A stretch of 64,000 nt of DNA from Scolanthus callimorphus (GCA_033964015.1 CM066919.1:30533459-30597458); one strand, 5' to 3'; positions 48,101 through 61,646 are shown, counted from the stretch's first letter. Translations and numbers: made by a program. The notes: generated from the letters alone by a model not told the origin.

Positions 48101-48936
48101 ATTTTGTGTGCGTCCTTGTTTTAGATTCCAAATCCAGCCAACTGATGCTGATCCTGATGGTAGCCGAATTTGGTGTTCTGTTTCTTGTCTTTGACGCGAT
48201 CTTGTACCGCAAGAAGGCTGGCCTAACGCACTATATCGTCCGTCAATGCGCATGTAAAGGTGAGCTCCTGGACATGATCACCTCTCAGTGTACCATTCTA
48301 TTGAACCCTTCCCGCCCGCGCCCGCAACACGCCACCCAAATGTAGTGCGCGCACTTCATCGAGTATTTATATATGCGCACTCATAACGAGAAAACTTCGC
48401 CAAAAACTATCGTTTTGCCAACTTTCGTAGTAGGAAATGCACCGTAAAGCCAGCTTTCACTAGTGAAGTAAGCGGAGAAGGAGACGTAAGGACGCTTGCG
48501 TCGTGTGAAAAACAAAGAACGGAACCGAGAAGGAGACGTTAGAGCGAAGGAAGCAGAACGGAAGGTTTCCTTTTTCTTACGTCTCCGCTTACGCTTACGT
48601 CGCTACTGCCACGACGATTTTCACACAAACGTAAGCTCTTTACGTCTCCCTCTCCTTCTCCGTCTCCGCTTATTTCACTAGTGAAAAGCCGGCTCAGTAA
48701 TTATGGGTACAACATGCAGTACACAGTCTGTTCCCGCACCAAGTAATTGCGCCCAATCACTCACAGTTTGCGTGTTGTCTGAAATCGCGAAATATGTTTG
48801 TCTAACAAATGTCACTCTTGTCTTTTTAGGTAAACCTTCAAAAGAAATTTCTAAAAGTGTAACAAGCGTTGTGACTCAAGATTCTGGTTATGTGAATGAT
48901 GGAAGAAAGATTTCTGAGCAAGTCCAGGCGGTATGA
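45180..48936 (+). CDS. membrane-anchored PDGF/VEGF-like protein, gene 1 (about 6 exons)
   Basis: Exon 1 (45180-45237) encodes a signal peptide, MKMEMKLLLLLLLPVLCKA, ending in phase 1. Exon 2 (45825 to about 45995) has RVKR (furin-type) and FREIREAVENIADVVLRT. Exon 3 (46556-46979) holds the cystine-knot domain: DCSPHETVVPV, YPYFVKLHR, CRGSCGLIQPSLKECVAV, NHTKCGCQC, then NCQCKCK and KCACVCG. Exon 4 (47348-47485) continues HSCGCVC and DDKCQCV, spaced like the C-x10-C-x-C-x-C repeats of VEGF-C/D. Exon 5 (48125-48259) encodes a membrane helix, LMLILMVAEFGVLFLVFDA, followed by YRKK. Exon 6 (48830-48936) is a 35-residue cytoplasmic tail ending QVQAV. Exons 4-6 share consistent phase-1 borders. Frame breaks occur at exon 2 entry and within it, near 46615, 46655 and 46770, and at the exon 3 donor (one G short). 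A membrane-tethered ligand is my inference from the exon order. Confidence 0.7.
47636..47812. mobile_element. MITE in intron 4 of VEGF-like gene 1
   Basis: Ends GGGGTTTTCTGTTCCGC and GCGGAACAGAAAACCCC. Inner arms AATCAGGTCCTTG / CAAGAACCTGATT and CTAGTGCA / TGCACTAG also pair. A fragment related to the 2074 element follows (GGGTTTTTACTGTA near 47920). Confidence 0.75.
48449..48692. mobile_element. MITE in intron 5 of VEGF-like gene 1
   Basis: GCCAGCTTTCACTAGTGAAG and AAGCGGAGAAGGAGACGTAA pair with TCTCCTTCTCCGTCTCCGCT and TTTCACTAGTGAAAAGCCGG. About 244 bp. Confidence 0.75.
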
Positions 48937-51900
48937 TTAACAGAGTGGGAAGCAAGTATTTAGAGTCCCTACAGCGTCTGATTTAGAGGCGGTACTGTCA
49001 TAAGGACGACGTGCAAAACCGCGCATAAACAATAAAGAATAAACAAGCAAACATGCAACAAAAACAACGATGCGCGCAGCAATACCATCAGTAATACGCA
49101 GGGAATCACACAGAGAAGAGCGAGACGAGGATGGGAAACACGGAGACAAGTTGTGCTGGTCACAATGCAAGTGGACGGATTTGTCTTGAAGGCTGCATAT
49201 GGCTTGGAGTTATTTATAAGAGTTGTACAAAAACATTTGAAAAGCACATGTAGATATACAAATTAGTGTAAATAATGACTTACATAGTCTACAATGTGTT
49301 TAGTAAGGTATAGAATGTTGGTTTTGTGATTCAGGAAAATCATTTAAGATGTACAGAGACTATCCATAAATTTTTTAACGATATATCAATCACGCATCGA
49401 CATGAGGATTATATTATTGACGCGTTTTATAAATAAAAATTTATCAATGCAAAATGTAGTATTTTATATTCTGTCCGTTGAACGGGTCTCGCATCACTAT
49501 GTCACTTATCCTCAAATACCATCGTGCAGCGCACGTTAGGAGTAGCCACTGGTTGCTAGGCAACTTGTTGACAAATTGGAAGTTTGCAACGTTTTTGCCA
49601 TTTTATTATCGGACAAACTTTGACATTTTTACGGACAAGGTTTATTCCACAATGAATGAAACCGTGCGTTAGGTGAAACTGAAGCATTGATTTTTCGTTT
49701 TTTTGAATAATTTTTTGGCATGAAATTATTCGCTTGAAGAATTGTCCTTTGAGACAAATTAACGTGAAGGAAATTCTGAACTTGGAAAATTCTGTTCTTG
49801 TGGCCTAATTGACCGCTTAGAGTTGTTTTTATCGGCTGTGAAAAAAAAAACTAGTGTTAGTCAGTGTTAATAGTGTCTACTAGTCATAATTAAAAAGGAG
49901 ATACAATTCAAATGATGTACACGAAATAATAATAATAATTCTTTATCCATACAAAACAATTACACGGTAATAGGATACACTAACAAGCTCAAACAAAAAA
50001 CAAGCCTCACAACAACGTGAGCGCTCTTTCCACAGGTGCCCGCCGCGTGTGTAGAGCCATGTAGAGCTCGTGCGCTCGCCTAATAGAGAAAGCATTAAAC
50101 GAAAACTTCACCAGAAACAAAATAGAGCCTGCAGGCGGGCTACTTGCTGACAACCAAGAAGCCCTCCGAGATTAGACAACTGACGCGCATTGAACTCTTT
50201 TCCGCTTTGCTGTTCGCCAAAGAGTACAAAATGTAGCTGGTATTGCTCTTGTTGTTCTCTACTCAACAATGGTTGTTTCTATTCGTCGCCAGAGTCATGC
50301 TCTTAAACAGCATACCGCTGACTCCGGGTCACATGCTCGCAGGCTCATGCTTTTAAGGGAGCGATTCAAGAGCATGAGCGCCTTGAAGTGTTCACTGACG
50401 ATCATTCAGAATCAACGCGAATCAACGCGATTTTTTTTTCTTTTTCAAAAACAATAGTTGTGCAAGTTAGATTGTGGCTCATCTGGGAATCCTGCTAAAT
50501 TAAGATACAATATAAATACTCAAGGATGCTCAGCACTAAATGTGAAATAGGAAATAGTTCAAGCTTTTCATGTTTAGTAAACTACTCTTGATTGTATATT
50601 GCGCTTCAAAAACCTTTCCTTTGAGTGCCATAGTGCTTATCGATGATCGTTTTTGAAATGTGCTAGTATACACTTTCGTCAACATATTTCTTATCTCATT
50701 CTCGGCAAACACCGCTTCTATATATTACGTTTATATGAAGCAACTGAAGAAACTTTAGTCCTTAGTTTATTCACTTCCCCACGTGGGGCTTTGAGTATAT
50801 CTTTTTGGATAAGAGCGAAGTTTTCTTTTTTAGCACCTGCCCTATGGCAGTCTTGCAAAAAAGGATTCCACAATACAAGTCCTGACAAGAGCAAAGCAAG
50901 ACAAGTTCAAAAAGCAAAAAGAGTCTAGTGTCATACCTGTTTGCGGTACTTGCTTGATTAGTTTTCCATTGTCCATAAAAGACTCAAAACATTCGAGCTC
51001 CTTGCATTTTACTCTGTATGGCATAGAGTTCGGTGACAGTATATGACATAGTTTGTCCTCTGCGGGGCCTCTGCTCAATTTTAGTAGAAAGTGTGTTCCT
51101 AATATTAGACCGATCTCTGACACTGATGCCAGGCCAAATGCACCTAAAATGGCGATTGTTACTCTTATTTACTCTTGTCTTCTAATTTTCCGCTGCCCTC
51201 TTACATACGGAATTACGTCATCAACTCGTCAATGTTGTACACTTGCCGAGGCGGAACCGAGTTGACTAGTTTATGGCGTTATTTCGTCATTGAAGACGAC
51301 ACATACCGGAAAATAAGAACAAATTTGCTGTATACTACAACAATATAGGGCGAGCAAATATTTGTTAGCTGGTGATCAAATAAAGTAAGCCTCCGGATCT
51401 GTAGTCGCTATTTTGTAAGCCTGAGCTTCACTCGAAAATGGAATTTATTTTTAATCCCCATTTTCTCTTGGAAAAAATAAAATTCGCGCGATAATCAGAC
51501 TACTGTGTCATTGTTTGCCGGGCCAATGAGTGCGACCCTTACTTATAAACATTTACATACAACCCACATAAAATGAAAGAACTTGTTGAACCTATACAAA
51601 ATGCTGAATTTGGGTGTTTATCGGGCCAATGCTGACCGCAATTCAAAAACTCCAAGATTTGTAAGGTTTAGCGGACACCACCCTCTTGCATACAATTTCA
51701 AAATTACACTTTTTGGAGTTGAATAGCTAAATTTCGATTAGTATATTGAACTAATCAGCACCAACTAAGGCATTTTCTAAAGGTGAGCATGATCTTACTT
51801 TTGTGTGGGTAGTTTTTTGTGTTTAATTCGGGGAATCGAATCAATACAGGATAATTTTGAAGAAGTATTTTAACAAATCATCAACAAATTAGATAAATCA

Positions 51901-54900
51901 AATGCTACTTTAATTTTTGTTTGATGTCTTCAACAACTTTATTGAAATTATTATTGTTTTGCAAGCTCACCATTATGACCCACTTGATATCGAGGTTTTT
52001 AAGCAAAATGATGCACGCTTGTCCTTAGGGGCAACAGTTTGAGGCGGTTGGGTGACTTTCTAAAATAGAACCACCCTTTGAAAATCCTGGATCCGCCACT
52101 GATTATTTGCTCGTTCACCTTGAGAGACCTATGCTAGCAGGGAAATTGTTAGCGGGCTTAATATAGGTTGTTGGTTGAGTACTAATACTTGTTCTTGAGA
52201 GGGGAGGGATTCGCTCCATGCACTCACGATTTGAAACTCCTTCCATGGCTCGGGTATGGAACCCGGCAATAGTCGCGGGCCAATCAGAGTTACACATGCA
52301 CATTTCTTGTGATAGAACCGTCCTAGAAACATGCGCTCTATTTTTATCTTCTAACTTCACTCTCTGTGACGCTAGTACCCCAAATCCGAATTTCGTTTCC
52401 TGTATGTTCTGAGAACTTTAACTTGCGTCCATAGATTAACTATGATCCTTTTGTTAAGAGTTTTACGTTATTGACGTTGCTGAAACGAAACCCGTCTCTG
52501 TCTGATCTAATGTTTCTGTTTCAGAAGCGCGGCTAGTGATAGTATGCACGAGCTTCAGCTGCCGAATAACTCATTCATCATTTCCAGTTTTGCACAGCAA
52601 AATCTTAGGCGACCTAGGGAAAGTTTTCTTGGGTTTATTTTCGTTCTAAAGCTAATCGAACCCTTTTCTGTGAAGGGTACATTTATCATCCTTGCGGAAA
52701 AGAACTCCTTTTTAGACTCGCCGCCTTCCTTGGTATGAAGGCGTTTTAACGAGGTCATCGGCAAGTACTTCCACCTCTGAAGGGAACTCTTTGTCAAGCG
52801 AAACATACTTAAAAGCATTGCATACTTTATTGGTACACAGAGCACCAAGGGTCTTAAACAGTCAACAGCTTGTGATATCGCCAACAATTGAATATCGACA
52901 ACAGCTTTGATTACGGTAAGTTGAGTAAAATATGAATATTGGGGTGTGATATTGCCGCGCTCCCGAAAATGTCCAGATACAGGCTGGTGCTGGAATTTCG
53001 AGGCAGGAACCACTACTAGTTGAGTAGTACGACATTCCATAGTGGGGTGGCTAGAATTCCAGGGTGGGTAACAATGGCCTTCCAGGTTTGGTATCATGAA
53101 TACTCTCCGTTTATTCCACCGAGTTCTAGAACTCCAAAAAAATTGAATGGTTGATTCATCACAGCTCAACTTAGACGTTTTGTTCCGCGCGCTCTAAGAC
53201 TAGTTCTTGTAGTGTTCCAAAACTTATTTTAAGTTCAAGTTTTCGGCTCCTGTTTTGTTTTGAATCCCAGTCACTCGAGAGATATATAGCCCCTCGCGCT
53301 GTCAAGTCACGTGAATTATTGTTTATACAATGGCTGCATTTTGAACTACACCCGGCTGGCCATGTCTCTAGATGAAAATAATACAGATCATGTATCATTA
53401 CTTGTCTAGACTGTAAACCTATACCTACATTGAAAAAAAGGTGCTGCTCTTATTGCGACAAAAGCATCTATCTACGTTCGGATCACGTTCGAGACTTTTC
53501 GGAAGGATTCGTCGCCCTGTCGGTGTGATTCTATAGGCCAAGAATTCACCGACCGTCTTCCGAATTACGCTACTCGAATATGACGTCACGTCGTTACTCT
53601 GACGCTGTATTTAGAGGAAGAGTGGGAGGAAATACTTTATGGTCACTGTTTAATAAAATTAGTAAAATTCGAGTAATTTACAGTGATATTATATTATGTG
53701 AGTGGGCCGTATACCAGTTTAATATCGTAATATTAACTTACATCACATACAATTATAGACTGCACAAGGAAGCGATTTGCTTCATATCCTAAGTTCGCCA
53801 ACCTAGGATATGAAACAAATTATTAAAGTCTCGATGAAATATTTCTACAGCCGCACCTAAAGTAACGGCATCCACACCTCAGACTCTCCCAAATTTGTTA
53901 TTGTGAAGTTTTGTTTGAACTTATCACTCTAACCCCACTCATATCTCTACGGGGGATTATAATTTGCGAGAACACGTGGATTTTGATTAACGATCAAATG
54001 CGAGCCGATATTGGCCCAGTGCTTGGCATTTCTGGCTTGCCGCATAGATTGTTAGCTAATTATTTGACTTTTCATATTTAAGAATTAAGCTACCGGACAT
54101 AGCATAGCTATATGTTGGGAATATGCACAAGGCTGCATCCTTAATTCACGATTCGAGAACAATTAATCGGGACAATGGGGTATTTTTAATAACAACGCTG
54201 GGAGGGAGGGTTTTCACGCTGCTCAAAGCCGATAGCAATCGCTTAGGTGTTTAGAAAACTCTTTTTTAAAGTGGACTACTTTTAGAACGACGAGACTGAA
54301 TCTACACGCTCGTGGGAGGTTGAACAATGAACGAGACCTCGGTTCGTCCCCTAAATTACGTTTTTCTCAAATAGCTGGAACTTGTCGAACAAAAACCCAC
54401 GTGGGAAACAGGAAGTCTGTTTTTAGCAGTCCGAACGCCAGGCATAACTTGCATTCCGCACCATTTCAACACTGGATATATTATTTAGCTCTTTGCCGGC
54501 TCAGTGGATAAATGATTACTGAAGTGCGAATGGAGAGTGTTAAATGCGTTTCAACAAGCTCATTTAGCAATCGCTTTGGACAAACAGTGCTGTGGAATCT
54601 AGCAGAGTGATTTGGAAGTATCCTGTACAGGTAAGAAAGTTTTATTTCACAGCTTGCCCACCTTCTATTCAGATTATTTTTAAAATTTGTTATCAGAATT
54701 TCTATCAAACATTTTTGATGTATGATTTGTTTCACTCATTGCTATTTTGAGCTCGATCCTCTGATAAAATGATTCGTCCTTTGGGGAAGTTCAGCTAGAA
54801 ATTCGATCTCGTCGATTGCTAAATGATTGCGATATGTAGTTTGTATTGTGCCGCGGCACTGTGCATGTAGGTAGTAGTAGCTGTTTGCTAATGAAATGAT

Positions 54901-54993
54901 TTTAAGAAACTCTTACAATGCGCATATTTTGCGCGACTCATTAAACATAGAAAGTGCTTCGTCTTGCATGCTTCGTTAGTTTGTCACATCGCT
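48937..54993. other. 6-kb intergenic stretch
   Basis: No gene I can support. (AAT)n followed by a LINE-tail-like sequence begins near 49928. A TCCTGGATCCGCCACTG repeat terminus is at 52086-52102. The 204-codon - strand frame at 52555-53169 shows no domain or splice context. Confidence 0.4.
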
Positions 54994-56102
54994 CAGGCGC
55001 GGATCCAGGGGGTTCAACAGGTGCAAATTACCCCCCTCTCCCAACGAATCGATTTTTTTGGGATCGGTTCGCTGAAGACTTTTTGTCATTTCAGAGTGTT
55101 CTTTTCTCGTAGGGACGGACCATTTCATATTTGATATGGGGGGAGTGGCTAAATTTTTTGGCTCGATATTTTTTTCGCGTCCAGTTTTGCTGCTCGAATT
55201 TTTTCCCTAGAACGTGACTGTGCTCGATATTTTTTTTTTCTGATATTTCTTTTTTTGGTTCAAGACATCACTTAAATTATTTCGCCCTTAAAACGCAATT
55301 GGTCACTTCCATAAAGTTTGATTTCATGCTCTCCTGTATTTAGCATTTCGCGAAATCGGTATGCTTAATAAGCATCTGGATCAGTTCGGGTTTACGAACG
55401 AGGGCTGACAACTGAGAGTTTGCCTTTGTATGCGCGCCGCGATTTTTGAAAATCTACGAGGTAACTCTTGACGAGGTTAATGATATTCTTATTTTGGGAG
55501 AATGAGAATCACGCTAAAGAAATGGATTCGGAGTCAATGAATAAACATATCATGAAATTTTCACAAATTAATCATGCCTAGTACGTTTTATAGTTTGTAA
55601 ATACTACACCACAGCATACACTTTTTATTTATGACGCGACGCGCTGCCGCAATTTTGGACATATCAGTTGAAAGTAAGTGAAACTTTACTTATGGTTTTC
55701 TGAAATTATAAAATTTTAAAAACGACGATATCGCGTTGAAGATGGCGAGCGCGCAGCGCGAGCCGACCCAAAAATCCCTCTCTATTTATAAAGACATCAG
55801 GTAAATCAGGAGAGAATTTTAAAGTGAGTTTGCTCGATTTTTTTTCGCCACCAGCTTTGCTTGCGCAATACTTTTTTTCTAGGTCAGAGTTGCTCGTATT
55901 TTTTGGGGGGAATCATCCCCCCCCATCCCCCCCCCCCCCCCATCAAGTATCAAATGGTCCGTCCCTTATGTGGACCTGTAGCAACCACGATTTCGCCTCG
56001 TGAGAGGGCCCGGACAAACAAAGAAGGATTGGTATACCTCTAGTTCTTTTTTTGTTGCACTTCATCAGCCCCTCCCCCTCTTAAATCCTGATCCGCCACC
56101 TG
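54994..56102. mobile_element. outer inverted-repeat element with a nested insertion
   Basis: Outer ends are CAGGCGCGGATCCAGG and CCTGATCCGCCACCTG, the GTGGCGGATCCAGG type also seen singly near 41935 and 52090. The inner element at 55111-55966 lies wholly inside it. Confidence 0.55.
55111..55966. mobile_element. inner element with AGGGACGGACCATTT termini
   Basis: Left AGGGACGGACCATTTCATAT then TTGATATGGGGGG; right CCCCATCAAGTATCAAATGG then TCCGTCCCTT. GCTCGATATTTTT-type phrases recur near both ends (55160-55250, 55828-55895). No transposase. Confidence 0.7.
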
Positions 56103-58850
56103 TCGTCGCTCTGAATGGCCCAGCGCTAGCAAGAGTCATACATTAGAACAAGAAACCATACATCGAAGAAGCCGGCGCATTCCACTTTTACATGGTACGG
56201 GTTTGCTCACAAGGCGTTTACGGACAGTCGGAAATTGAATGTATAAAGAGCTGGATTAGATATTTTTTCAAATATTGAGAAAAAGTGTTGCAATATTGGA
56301 CACGACCTACACTAGAGCTCACCCCGCCACACCCCCCAAGGATTAAAAGGGATAAGGGGGCAAGGATATTTATTTTTAGAGAACAGAGGATGATTTTACA
56401 CTTTTTAAAGGAACAAAAAAAAACGTCGCGTCAGTTTGGGGATCACAATTGTAAATTGCCCAATAGTCCTTTTTTTCATGTCCATGTTTTAAACTTTCAA
56501 ACGCCTTATCAGAATTACTGCAATGAAGGCTAAACATTAAACTCAATGTGTAGGTTACGGTTCCATACTTAGACTTACTACATATTTTAAATCGTGATTT
56601 CCTACCCGGCTTTTGTATCGAGTGGATCGTCCACGTTTAGTCGGCTCGTATATTATGGGCCGGCGGAGTACTTGCGGAGGGGTGGGTTAACGGCTGTTTC
56701 CCTCGTTATACATTTGGCTACCAATTCTCTCCCCTGCCACCCCGCCCCGTCCCGCTCCAAGAAGTACAGTCTACGCCAGAATGATAAGGCGGAAGTAAGT
56801 CATGGATCAGGAATCGAATTCTAGAAAACGTGGTCAAGACGCGAAAGGGGGGGGGGGGGGGGGAGACAAGAAGAATACATCAAATTTCGAGGGATACCAT
56901 ACCACATGCGAGGGTATATGCCCTGAAACTAAATCCAACGTTAACGCGCGGGGACTCTCCCGACCGAATTACGGATACGAACCGGAAAGAAACCTTAATA
57001 GATTCTAAACGGAAGTGAACTCCTGGAATTATTCTGAATCAATTGTTTTCAATCCGTCTGGAGTTCTGATAGACAAGTCGACTTTATCTTGTCACAGCTT
57101 GAAGTTTCTCTATGGTACATGTGTCTTATCTGGCCCCAAGCGAATAAGGTGTGGCGCGCGCAACCCATAACCGGAAGTCATAAGTGTCATAAGTCAGACG
57201 TTACAGGGCTGTTATTATTGAATGAATAATAATGACTACTTGCTTGGAGCATATAACTTGTTTTATCTGTGTCAATTTATAACTTTATTTAGCTTTAATA
57301 TTAAACAGTTTAAGTGCGCAACTTCTGGGTGGAATAGTACCGCGCCAAGTGCAATGAAAATGAGAATGAATCCTGATTTGAGGACGACTGCAGCATTTTT
57401 CTACTAGTCGCCGACAAAACATATATTTCGGGCTGTATGAAAGAGACCTTTGAGTTTTCTAAAGGTGGATTCAAGTCTGGTTTGCAATGGGGAAAACTAT
57501 CAGCTCTTTTCTCTTACCCTCACACGCGTCGCGTCAACAGGTCAATCTTTTTTTTAGGGGGGAGGGGGGTTTTATTATTTTTGTTACTTGTAACCAATAA
57601 CTGATGATAAGTAACGTTCGCATTGCAAATAACCTAAAACTTTAGTTTCAGCAATATCTCGGACTTGCATTATTAATATTCGATAAGAGAACACTAAGGG
57701 AGTAGGACGAAATTTTAACAATTTCAGCTGTTATCTTTATTGTTACGTTTTATCACGTGACACTCCACTTGTATGTATCTATTTCACGTTTGAATTTTGA
57801 TGGTTATTTTATTTATAGTAGTTATACCAATGTAAATATTTCACCATTACCTGAAGAAGGTCGGTACTGGCTGACTGAAATATCGTCTAAATGAAAATTA
57901 TAAGCTCTCTGGTTGATAGGTCCTTTATTGGATCCAGCTTCAGTTTTACTTGTAAGCGGTCCTGCAAATACTTCAAAGTTTATTCATTAGACCTAGTACG
58001 TTTTTTTTTTGTAGTTATCTACCTAAATTATCTAACCCGAGCAGTTTTTTAAAATAAAAATGCTTAAAAATGCGCCCTCTCCAATTTTCTCACAAATCCG
58101 GAAGAGGAACACATTTCTTCTTTTTGGCCTAATTAGACAATTCGCTCGCGAGCAGAGCTGAGATCCGCGGGTAATACATAAGTGAGGATTCATCACTGGC
58201 AAAAATTTCTTGTACGAGAACATGTTAACTAACATTTTGAAAATGGAATAGAAATAGAAATTTCCTGGCTCACTGGTCACTGATTATATAGACAGTGTTC
58301 CCGTTGTCACGAAATTAGTTATAACCAAAGCGTGACATTCACGCACAACACTACAAAGACGTCATGAAATCACGCACGCAAGCGAGTCACGCTCATACGC
58401 TTACGGGCAAAAGCACCTCCGCTACATAGCCGTAAATCATTTCTAAAAGTGGGAAATTTCCTCGTTGTTTTACATCAACATCGGTTCTCCGATGAATGAA
58501 TAACTTTTGAGTTAATAGTGAAGAGTCGTCTTGCCAGCCGCTTGATTTGCCTGACGCCTCATTGGTTTTGACAATTTTTTATTTTGTAAGAATCTCTGTT
58601 GCCATCTTTTTTTTTTTTGTTTAGGTATGTGTAATTTTTCCCTTCGCGACTGGGAGTTTCCGGCAGTGATTTGATAACCATTTTCTTCCGTTTAGCAAAC
58701 GGAAGTATCGTCCGCTAGCTCCCTTTTACCCTTTCGACCCCTTGGAGCGAATACTGCGCTGTGATTGGCTGAGAGCGGGAGGTGTGTTTATCGACTCTTG
58801 TCTGAGATCGCCTGTCACAGAGTTTTTTTGACAACATGTGGCTGAATTAC
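56103..58850. other. intergenic, upstream of VEGF-like gene 2
   Basis: No gene. It has a G-tract at 56847-56863 and a hammerhead-like repeat at 57852. Near 58750-58800 an inverted CCAAT box (GATTGGCTG) and GGAAGT sites lie 160-260 bp before the ATG exon and could be promoter elements. Confidence 0.4.
57852..57935 (+). repeat. dispersed repeat with hammerhead-like core (copy 3)
   Basis: CTGAAGA, then stem GGTC/GACT around GGTACTGGCT, then GAAA and TATCGTCTAAATG. This copy keeps the CUGANGA ... GAAA order of a hammerhead ribozyme core. Stem III is not obvious. Confidence 0.5.
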
Positions 58851-58956
58851 GCAAAATGCTTCCCCCCCAGCGGCTCTAACATTTCCTTTATTTGTAATCC
58901 TGTTTCCAGAGTTGCTAAGCTGCAGGGAAAGAACTAACAAGCTATTTAACAACGAT

Positions 58957-59920
58957 ATGAACTCAGCTTACTGTGGATTTTCATCTAGAGGCTCGTCATT
59001 GATCAGAATGCTGCGAATTTGGGCGATTGCGGTTGTTTTATCAGGTAAAGTAAGTTGTTTTCATTCATCCAGTACGAATGTTCTTACTTAGCACTGTATG
59101 TCTAAATAATGCAAATCTAAACTTCAGTGGCAAACTTATGTATCATTTTATCGGTTGACCCTCTATGAATAACTTAGCTTATTATTTTAACACTCTACTT
59201 AATTTTTAACTCCACAACCTCGTATCCTGCGATAACTTTTATCACAAGATTGTTTGGACTCTCGCTCCGTCAGTGTGTCGCGATTTCGCCGAGTGGGTTG
59301 GGAAATACAAAAGTAAATCTATGACAAATTCTTGAAAATCAAAGTAACTTCAAAACAATACAAGATTGAAGTAGTTTGATTTAGCTAGTTAAACCAGGGA
59401 CACGTCCCTGGTTAAACCTTCAAATGCTTTGATTCATGCAAAACTACAATTATTTTAGTTTTAGGTGGTCTCTGAACTTCTAAAGTGTTTGCTCAACTAG
59501 ATCAACACACGTGATTTGACACGATAGAATGCATAATTGTTTTTATGTGTGGATATTAAAATGAAAAGTTAAGATCTTTTCGGTCAACCAACCCCCTTTC
59601 AAATAAAATTGTTTTTGATTGTGGATGTGACGCGCAACAAACTTAATTGATCACCTTCGGACATATTCATTTTTACTCTCAAAATGGCCACGTTTCAGAC
59701 TTAAATTCTCTAGTACAGTGACACTTAACGTTTGGATGGTCAGCATAATATCGAAATCTCGGAAGCGGTTGAAAATTGCTTTGAAAGGCGCTCAGAGTAC
59801 AATAACTAACAAATCTCTAGTAGCATATTATTTTTGGGGACTGAAGTTTGCAAGGACATCCACCCCTGGAAATAATTCATTCCATAAAAAAATCCATACT
59901 GGATGGGTTTTATCTAAAGC

Positions 59921-59951
<31 letters not shown>

Positions 59952-61614
59952 TCATGAGCCAACCCCTCCCCTCAAATTGTCTTCATATTGCATATATTCT
60001 GTTAATTGATTGGCCGTTTTCACACTACAACGAGTAACTCGTCCAAGACAAGTTACTTGTCCGGATGGGAAACTCGTCTAGATGTGAAAACAGTTTGAGA
60101 CAGTGTTTTGGATGGGAAACTCATCCGTCTGTAACTTTGTTGAAATGAAACTGAAAACTCATCTTAAATTCACACTAGACGGGTTAATAGACGAGTAGAC
60201 CGAAGTATTTCGTCCCAAGGCAGACTGGAACTAGAATGCCCCCAAGGAGTTGTGGGTATTAAGATGGTGCCAAAGATAGCTATGTAACGATGCAACCACG
60301 CCATCGGGCTCTAAAACCACCCTTGACCTTGTCTAATGTGAATTCTCGTCAGTGTTTTTAAAGATGAGTTTCACGTCACAAATTGACATGAGACGGGAAA
60401 CCTGTCTGACGAGAAACTCATCTTGACGAGTTTTTCCATCCTCTACTGTGAAAACTGCTATTGCACATACATATATAATTCTGGTTTTGTTCTGTTCATT
60501 TTCAGATTCATAATTGATTCATACACACTTGCTGTCAGTTTAGAAGAAGCAAACTGTGTTCCAGAGACCTGTAGTTGTTCCTGTCACTGATGACAACGGG
60601 AACCATATCTACAAACCATACCAAGTAATACTGCAACCGATGCAAGGGAACATGCAACAATAACCCTCCAAATGTCAAGGTTGCTTTGAGACATCATCTG
60701 TACAAGTGGAGTTATCAGTGTTTAATATTGAATTAGATCAAGATATTTAATATATTTGTTAAAAATGAAACTTCTTGTGGGTGTGGATGTAATGCAGAAT
60801 GTGATGATGGAAATCAAGATGAGAACAGTTGTCAATGTCTGACGACAACCCCTGTACTACCTACAGCCAGCAAGCCCACCAGGATGGAGGTCAGTTACAT
60901 TCACAGTAGACTTTCTATCATGAACATCACTCAAAAGAATTGCATATTAAATGTACCGCTTGCTACCATTCGCATCCATCCATGAAGTGTGACGGTTTTT
61001 TTCACGTTAGTTAATGTTTCAAATGTGCACATATTTTTGTTGAGAATTTGTCACATTTCTCGCTCTCTGATTGGCTGCGGTTTTTGACTGTTATTTTTTC
61101 AGCCAATCACAGAGCAAGAAACGTGACTACTTTTTAACAAAACGTGCACATTTGAAAAGTAAACCTTCGTGAAAAAATTGTCACACTTCATGGAAGGACG
61201 CAAATGATAGTAGATTTTTGATTCAGGGATCGCTTTAAAAGCACAATTAATTGGTTGGTGCAGAGTTTGCAGAATTATAAAAAAAAACACATAAGATTGA
61301 CCTCTCACTTGTCTGGAATTTCAAGTGAAAAAAATAGTTATTGTATGGGAAATCAATGCATTTTATCTCCCATCCCTCTTCAATTTCCAAGGCCCTTCCA
61401 TTAAGGAAGTGAAGTTGAGGAATTAAGTTGTTGAGGATTTTTTCCACCATTGTGTGGTTCCAGAAAATATCCATACCCCCTCCATGGAAGGGTGTTGGAA
61501 AGTGACCCCCCCATCCCTCTGGATTTCCAAGGAAAAATACAGTATTTGTATGGAAATGATCAGGTAACATTGCCCCCCCCCCCCCCCCTCCGGATTTCCA
61601 ATGCCCTTCGTAGG

Positions 61615-61646
<32 letters not shown>

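Noticed and set aside
49478..49672. 64-codon + strand frame in the VEGF-like spacer
   Set aside because: No splice sites or homology visible.
52555..53169. 204-codon frame on the - strand
   Set aside because: Long, but without recognisable domain or signals and in repeat-rich DNA; most likely fortuitous.
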